Assembly: GCA_937967995.1 (NCBI GenBank)
Contig: CALBTB010000009.1
Location: forward strand, 124,001 to 188,000
DNA from: an uncultured Gammaproteobacteria bacterium
Lineage (GTDB): Bacteria > Pseudomonadota > Gammaproteobacteria > UBA6429 > Thiohalophilaceae
Reading direction: 5' to 3'
Length of the DNA: 64,000 nt
Of the stretch, positions 60,073 to 64,000 are shown one piece after another. Numbering within the stretch: position 1 is the stretch's first letter; each line of letters starts with the position of its first letter. The notes below the pieces were generated by a model that made no database searches, had not been told where the DNA came from, and saw only the letters and a list, made by a program, of their open reading frames with translations. Position numbers and translations under genes: made by a program.

Positions 60073-61998
60073 ATGCCTGCAATCACACTGCCTGACGGCA
60101 GCCGCCGTGAATATTCCAATCCCCTGAGTGTTGCTGAAGTTGCTGCCGATATCGGCGCAGGTCTCGCTAAATCCGCTTTGGCTGGCAAGGTCGACGGTAA
60201 ACTGGTCGATACCAGCTACAAAATCGATAAAGACGTAGAACTGTCCATCATCACGGAGCGTGATGAAGAAGGGCTGGAGATCATTCGTCACTCGAGTGCC
60301 CATCTGCTGGCGCAGGCGGTCAAAGAATTATTTCCCAGGGCACAGGTCACCATCGGCCCGGTCATCGAAGACGGGTTTTATTATGACTTTGCCTATGAGC
60401 CGGGATTTTCCGAGTCTGATCTGGAGAAGATCGAGAAAAAAATGGCGGAGCTGGCAAAGCAGGATTTTAAGGTATCCAGAACCGTCATGCCGCGTGATGA
60501 GGCGGTGAAATTTTTTCGTGGCATGGGCGAGGTGTACAAGGCCAGGATCATCGAAGACATCCCCAGTGATGAGGAGCTCTCTCTGTATAAACAGGGTGAC
60601 TTTATCGATTTATGTCGTGGCCCGCATGTGCCTTCGACCGGCAAGATCAAAGCTTTCAAGCTCATGAAGCTGGCCGGTGCCTACTGGCGCGGCGACAGCA
60701 AGAACGAGATGCTGCAACGGGTCTATGGCACAGCCTGGGCCAACAAGAAGGATCTCAAGGCCTATTTGCATCGCCTCGAAGAGGCGGAAAAGCGCGACCA
60801 TCGCCGTCTTGGTAAACAGCTCAACCTGTTCCATACCCAGGAAGAGGCGCCAGGCATGGTGTTCTGGCACGACAAGGGCTGGATCATCTATCAGCAGATC
60901 GAGCAGTACATTCGTAATAAGCTACGTGAGCACGGCTACCAGGAAGTGAAAACCCCGCAGGTGGTGGACAGAAGCCTGTGGGAGAAATCCGGTCACTGGG
61001 AAAAATTCCATGACATGATGTTTACTACCGCATCAGAGAACCGTGACTATGCGGTCAAGCCGATGAACTGTCCCTGTCACGTGCAGATCTTTAACCAGGG
61101 ACTGCGCAGCTATCGGGATTTGCCGTTGCGCATGGCCGAATTTGGATCCTGCCACCGTAATGAGCCGTCCGGCACACTGCATGGACTTATGCGGGTACGC
61201 AGCTTTACGCAGGATGATGCACACATCTTCTGTACCGAGGACCAGATTCAGGACGAAGTGATCAATTTCAATCGTCTGCTGTTCGAGGTCTACAAGGATT
61301 TTGGGTTTGATGACGTGCTCATCAAGCTCTCCACGCGTCCCGAGCAGCGGGTCGGCTCGGATGCGGTCTGGGACAAGGCCGAAGCGGCCTTAGAGAAAGC
61401 TCTCGATAGCATGGGGCTCGAATGGGAGCTGCAGCCCGGTGAAGGGGCGTTTTACGGCCCGAAAATCGAATTTTCCCTGCGGGACTGCATCGGGCGTATC
61501 TGGCAATGTGGCACGATTCAGGTGGATTTCTCCATGCCGGGCCGGTTGGGCGCCGAATACGTGGCGGAGGACGGCTCGCGCCAGACCCCGGTGATGCTAC
61601 ACCGGGCCATTGTCGGCTCCATGGAGCGGTTTATCGGCGTCCTCATCGAGCATTATGCCGGGATTTTCCCACTCTGGCTGGCGCCGGTGCAGGTGGTGGT
61701 GATGAGTATCACGGACCGGCAGAACAATTTCGTGGCCGAGGCGGTTAAATCCTTGCGAAATCGGGGTTTAAGGGCCGATGCTGACTTGAGAAATGAGAAA
61801 ATCGGTTTTAAAATCCGCGAACATACGCTACAGAAAGTCCCCTATCTGCTGGTTGTCGGCGATAGGGAAGTAGAGAATCAAACTGTGGCCGTGCGTACGC
61901 GAGGTGGTGAGGACCTGGGGACCATGTCCCTGGATGAAGTAGCGACCAGACTCACCGAAGAAATCGTGTGCCACGGCCGTAGTCGTTTGGAGGATTAA
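60073..61998 (+). CDS. thrS: Threonyl-tRNA synthetase
   Basis: A full-length 641-residue class II synthetase. N-terminal TGS domain (about 1-61), the editing N2 domain with HSSAHLLAQA and DLCRGPHVPSTG, the catalytic core with the zinc-type motif PMNCPCH, GSCHRNEPSG and IWQCGTIQVDF, and the C-terminal anticodon-binding domain (about 535-641), which would also bind the leader mimics. Start at 60073 behind AGAGG, which is sequestered in the leader helix. It is followed by infC, whose ribosome binding site lies inside the thrS 3' end. Confidence 0.97.
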   Translation: MPAITLPDGSRREYSNPLSVAEVAADIGAGLAKSALAGKVDGKLVDTSYKIDKDVELSIITERDEEGLEIIRHSSAHLLAQAVKELFPRAQVTIGPVIEDGFYYDFAYEPGFSESDLEKIEKKMAELAKQDFKVSRTVMPRDEAVKFFRGMGEVYKARIIEDIPSDEELSLYKQGDFIDLCRGPHVPSTGKIKAFKLMKLAGAYWRGDSKNEMLQRVYGTAWANKKDLKAYLHRLEEAEKRDHRRLGKQLNLFHTQEEAPGMVFWHDKGWIIYQQIEQYIRNKLREHGYQEVKTPQVVDRSLWEKSGHWEKFHDMMFTTASENRDYAVKPMNCPCHVQIFNQGLRSYRDLPLRMAEFGSCHRNEPSGTLHGLMRVRSFTQDDAHIFCTEDQIQDEVINFNRLLFEVYKDFGFDDVLIKLSTRPEQRVGSDAVWDKAEAALEKALDSMGLEWELQPGEGAFYGPKIEFSLRDCIGRIWQCGTIQVDFSMPGRLGAEYVAEDGSRQTPVMLHRAIVGSMERFIGVLIEHYAGIFPLWLAPVQVVVMSITDRQNNFVAEAVKSLRNRGLRADADLRNEKIGFKIREHTLQKVPYLLVVGDREVENQTVAVRTRGGEDLGTMSLDEVATRLTEEIVCHGRSRLED

Positions 61999-62002
61999 CC
62001 TT

Positions 62003-62521
62003 ATCGCAACAGCAAAAGAGACGCGCATTAACGACGCGATTCGTGCACCGCAAGTGCGTGTAATAGATGCCGAGGGAGAACAGCTCGGTGTCATGAAGAT
62101 TGACAAGGCACAGGAAATAGCCGATGAAGCCGATCTTGACCTGGTCGAGATCGCACCGGATGCGGACCCGCCTGTTTGTCGGGTGATGGATTACGGCAAG
62201 TACTTGTTTGAACTGAACAAGAAAAAACATGCCGCCAAGAAGAAGCAGAAGGTCATTCACGTCAAGGAAGTGAAGTTTCGTCCCGGTACCGAGGAGCAGG
62301 ACTATCAGGTAAAATTACGTAACCTGAAGCGGTTCCTGGGCAACGGCGACAAGGCCAAGGTCACGTTACGTTTTCGTGGCCGGGAAATGGCTCATATGGA
62401 ACTGGGTCAGCAATTACTCGAACGGGTTGAAAAAGATCTGGAAGAGCTGGGTAGTGTTGAACAGTACCCGAAGATGGAAGGTCGGCAGATGGTCATGGTC
62501 ATTTCGCCGAAGAAGAAATAG
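62003..62521 (+). CDS. infC: Translation initiation factor IF-3 with AUC start codon
   Basis: The first ATG in frame (62054) would cut off the conserved N-terminus. An in-frame ATC at 62003 preceded 9 bases away by TGGAGGA gives IATAKETRINDAIRAPQVRV, as expected for IF-3, and 172 residues. Rare AUU/AUC/AUA starts are typical of infC and make it self-regulating, because IF-3 rejects them. The N-domain has GEQLGVMKIDKAQEIADEA, the linker KYLFELNKKKHAAKKKQK, and the C-domain KEVKFRPGTEEQDYQVK and the ending VMVISPKK. IF-3 keeps 30S subunits free and checks start-codon pairing. Confidence 0.93.
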   Translation: MATAKETRINDAIRAPQVRVIDAEGEQLGVMKIDKAQEIADEADLDLVEIAPDADPPVCRVMDYGKYLFELNKKKHAAKKKQKVIHVKEVKFRPGTEEQDYQVKLRNLKRFLGNGDKAKVTLRFRGREMAHMELGQQLLERVEKDLEELGSVEQYPKMEGRQMVMVISPKKK

Positions 62522-62549
62522 TACGTTTTAAAATTTGTTTAACGGGCAC

Positions 62550-62594
62550 ACGTTACGCCGGTCCTGCTTTTTGCAGGTTAACCAGGTTTAACGT
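62550..62594 (+). promoter_or_regulatory. Possible L20-responsive leader structure before rpmI
   Basis: In the 90-base gap after infC, ACGTTA (62550-62555) can pair with TAACGT (62589-62594) around the hairpin CCTGC-TTTTT-GCAGG (62563-62577). The E. coli rpmI-rplT leader is repressed by L20 through an RNA structure near here. Similarity of function is inference. Confidence 0.35.
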
Positions 62595-62611
62595 CACAGG
62601 AGTAAAGAAAG

Positions 62612-62809
62612 ATGCCGAAGATGAAAACCAACCGGGGCGCGGCCAAGCGTTTCCGAAAAACTGCCTCTGGCAAGTTCAAACGCGCTCAGTCGCATCGTCG
62701 TCACATACTGACGAAGAAGAGCACCAAGCGTAAACGTCAACTCCGTAGTGGCCAACTCGTGCATGAAGCTGATACCAAGCTGGTTGCGCGTATGCTGCCG
62801 AATCTGTAG
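62612..62809 (+). CDS. rpmI: 50S ribosomal protein L35
   Basis: A 65-residue, very basic protein, MPKMKTNRGAAKRFRKTASG through HILTKKSTKRKRQLR, the normal L35 sequence and length. AGGAG precedes the ATG. It is followed 11 bases later by rplT, the usual infC-rpmI-rplT order. Confidence 0.97.
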   Translation: MPKMKTNRGAAKRFRKTASGKFKRAQSHRRHILTKKSTKRKRQLRSGQLVHEADTKLVARMLPNL

Positions 62810-62820
62810 GAGGGTAGACG

Positions 62821-63177
62821 ATGCCAAGAGTAAAACGTGGTGTGGTTGCTCATGCCAAACACAAGAAAATTCTGAATCAGGCAAAAGGTTACTACGGACG
62901 CCGTAAAAATGTGTTCCGGGTTGCCACGCAGGCCGTAACGAAAGCCGGCCAGTATGCCTATCGTGATCGTCGCCAACGCAAGCGCCAGTTCCGCAGCCTG
63001 TGGATTGCGCGTATCAATGCGGCAGCACGTGAATGCGGCCTGTCTTATAGTCGATTTATCAATGGGCTGAAAAAAGCGGACATTGAAATCGATCGTAAGG
63101 TACTTGCTGATATTGCCGTGTTCGATAAAACCGCTTTTGCAGCCCTCGCGGAAAAGGCCAAGGCCAGCCTCGCGTAA
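62821..63177 (+). CDS. rplT: 50S ribosomal protein L20
   Basis: A 118-residue L20: MPRVKRGVVAHAKHKKILNQ, AKGYYGRRKNVFRVA, the YAYRDRRQRKRQFRSLWI helix and SRFINGLKKADIEIDRKVLAD. It binds 23S rRNA early in 50S assembly and, in E. coli, represses rpmI-rplT translation. GGAGGGT precedes the start. Confidence 0.97.
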   Translation: MPRVKRGVVAHAKHKKILNQAKGYYGRRKNVFRVATQAVTKAGQYAYRDRRQRKRQFRSLWIARINAAARECGLSYSRFINGLKKADIEIDRKVLADIAVFDKTAFAALAEKAKASLA

Positions 63178-63222
63178 TCGACTGCACGATCACTGTCCGA
63201 CACGGACAATAAATGACAGATT

Positions 63223-63256
63223 CGGGAAGGCTTTGGTCCAAAGTCTTCCCGTTTTT
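63223..63256 (+). terminator. Terminator or attenuator between rplT and pheS
   Basis: CGGGAAGGCTTTG (63223-63235) pairs over 13 bases, with one G-T pair, with CAAAGTCTTCCCG (63239-63251) around the loop GTC, followed by five T. It probably ends the ribosomal-protein transcript partially and lets a fraction continue to pheS, as in E. coli, but no classical Phe-rich leader peptide precedes it. Confidence 0.85.
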
Positions 63257-63289
63257 GTTTATATCATTTAAAAAACGAAAGAAGTCAGT

Positions 63290-64000
63290 GTGGAACAACA
63301 ACTCAAACAACTGGTAGAACAGGCACAGGCCGCCATCGCCGCCGCGGATGATTTGCAAAAGCTGGATCAGTTACGCGTCAATTACCTGGGCAAGAAGGGC
63401 AGTATTACGGCGCAAATGAAATCGCTGGGGTCCCTGTCTGCAGAAGAACGGCCCAAAGCCGGCCAGGTTATTAACGAAGCGAAAAAGTCAGTCCAGGCGG
63501 CCATTGAAGCCCGCAAGGCCGAGCTGGAAAACGCCAAACTCAGCGAACAACTGGCCAGTGAGGCGATTGATGTCACTCTGCCGGGACGCACGCTGGGCAT
63601 GGGTGGATTGCACCCCGTGACACGTGTGCTGTATCGCATCGAGGATTTGTTCAACCAGCTTGGTTTTGAAATTGCTGAAGGTCCCGAGATTGAAGATGAC
63701 TTTCATAACTTCGAAGCCCTGAACATTCCGGAATCCCATCCGGCTCGGGCCATGCACGACACGTTCTACATCAGCGAGCATTTGTTATTACGCACACACA
63801 CTTCGCCTGTGCAGGTACGCGTGATGAAGGAACAGTCGCCGCCACTAAAAGTCATTGCGCCGGGGCGCGTGTATCGTTGTGACTCGGATATTACCCACAC
63901 GCCCATGTTTCACCAGGTCGAGGGCTTAATGGTGGATGAGCATGTCAGCTTTACGGATCTGAAAGCGATCCTGATCGATTTTCTGCAGCAGTTTTTTGAA
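63290..64000 (+). CDS. pheS: Phenylalanyl-tRNA synthetase alpha subunit, N-terminal part (partial)
   Basis: The first 237 codons of pheS; the window ends inside the gene. A GTG at 63290 gives MEQQLKQLVEQAQAAI, the N-terminal coiled coil that binds tRNA-Phe; no ATG is available in frame nearby. The body shows YLGKKGSITAQMKSLG, LPGRTLGMGGLHPVTR, the motif-1 region FEIAEGPEIEDDFHNFEALN, HPARAMHDTFY and RTHTSPVQVR, then the motif-2 segment APGRVYRCDSDITHTPMFHQ. It pairs with PheT to charge tRNA-Phe. Confidence 0.95.
   Translation, partial: MEQQLKQLVEQAQAAIAAADDLQKLDQLRVNYLGKKGSITAQMKSLGSLSAEERPKAGQVINEAKKSVQAAIEARKAELENAKLSEQLASEAIDVTLPGRTLGMGGLHPVTRVLYRIEDLFNQLGFEIAEGPEIEDDFHNFEALNIPESHPARAMHDTFYISEHLLLRTHTSPVQVRVMKEQSPPLKVIAPGRVYRCDSDITHTPMFHQVEGLMVDEHVSFTDLKAILIDFLQQFFE

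Noticed and set aside
63213..63317. Possible Phe-rich leader peptide before pheS (MTDSGRLWSKVFPFLFISF...)
   Set aside because: Its ATG lacks a ribosome binding site, the Phe codons fall on the 3' arm and after the terminator rather than before it, and the frame runs past the pheS start, so it does not fit a pheM-type attenuator.
1..64000. CRISPR arrays, insertion sequences, integrases, toxin-antitoxin or prophage genes
   Set aside because: Searched by eye on both strands; no regularly spaced repeats, transposase or integrase motifs were seen. Only the tRNA-end duplication hints at past integration.

Overview
The window is chromosomal DNA of a gammaproteobacterium. Evidence for this: the order pheA-hisC-tyrA-aroA-(manC)-cmk-rpsA-ihfB-lapA-lapB-pyrF; the thrS-infC-rpmI-rplT-pheS operon, with infC on an AUC start codon; a RfaH-type antiterminator with a perfect ops site; and PheA, UvrB and S1 proteins of gammaproteobacterial type. 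It is not an enterobacterial arrangement and would fit a Chromatiales-like lineage, but I cannot name the genus. No phage, plasmid, transposase or CRISPR was found.

Layout. 0-10.7 kb is a core block: aromatic amino acid synthesis, GDP-mannose synthesis (manC, oddly placed), CMP kinase, ribosomal protein S1, IHF beta, the LPS-control proteins LapA/LapB, pyrF and comEA. 10.8-20.1 kb is an envelope-carbohydrate operon. It opens with an EPS-associated MarR-like regulator and RfaH, followed by a HAD-UbiA fusion, DprE1-like and DprE2-like enzymes, an epimerase, an FAD oxidoreductase and GtrA (together a mycobacterial-style polyprenyl-phosphate-arabinose route), then ugd and galU. 20.1-24.4 kb holds tRNA-Asn with a duplicated 3' end (attachment-site scar), a FimT/GspH pseudopilin, an aspartate-type aminotransferase and uvrB. 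24.5-57.8 kb is a clearly AT-richer polysaccharide island between uvrB and the wbpM-type gene. It has a Wzz, a regulatory region with palindromes and an ops element, gmd, an RmlC-like epimerase, a split transketolase, methyltransferases, an ABC flippase candidate, a nonulosonic acid cassette, a WbpG/HisH/HisF amidination trio, an aldolase/KdsB-like/HAD module, an EpsG/Wzy-like polymerase and several glycosyltransferases. 57.8-64 kb returns to core DNA: a WbpM-type dehydratase, tRNA-Val, thrS, infC, rpmI, rplT and the start of pheS.

How it works together. manC and gmd supply GDP-4-keto-6-deoxymannose, galU and ugd supply UDP-glucose and UDP-glucuronate, and the WbpM-type enzyme makes a UDP-4-keto sugar. 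The island genes probably turn these into an unusual O-antigen or capsule containing a nonulosonic acid, an amidinated sugar, possibly a two-carbon-branched sugar, and possibly a second ulosonic acid. Export probably uses the ABC transporter as flippase, with EpsG/Wzy polymerisation and Wzz length control. RfaH (11.2 kb) and its ops site (25.81 kb) lie in the same window. A palindrome GTTCAA-N3-TTGAAC occurs just before the MarR-like gene and again before the island, which suggests one regulator controls both blocks.

Most striking sequence-level finding: the thrS leader folds, on paper, into a closing helix that traps the ribosome binding site and three arms, each with a 7-base loop that copies a threonine tRNA anticodon (GGU, CGU, GGU).
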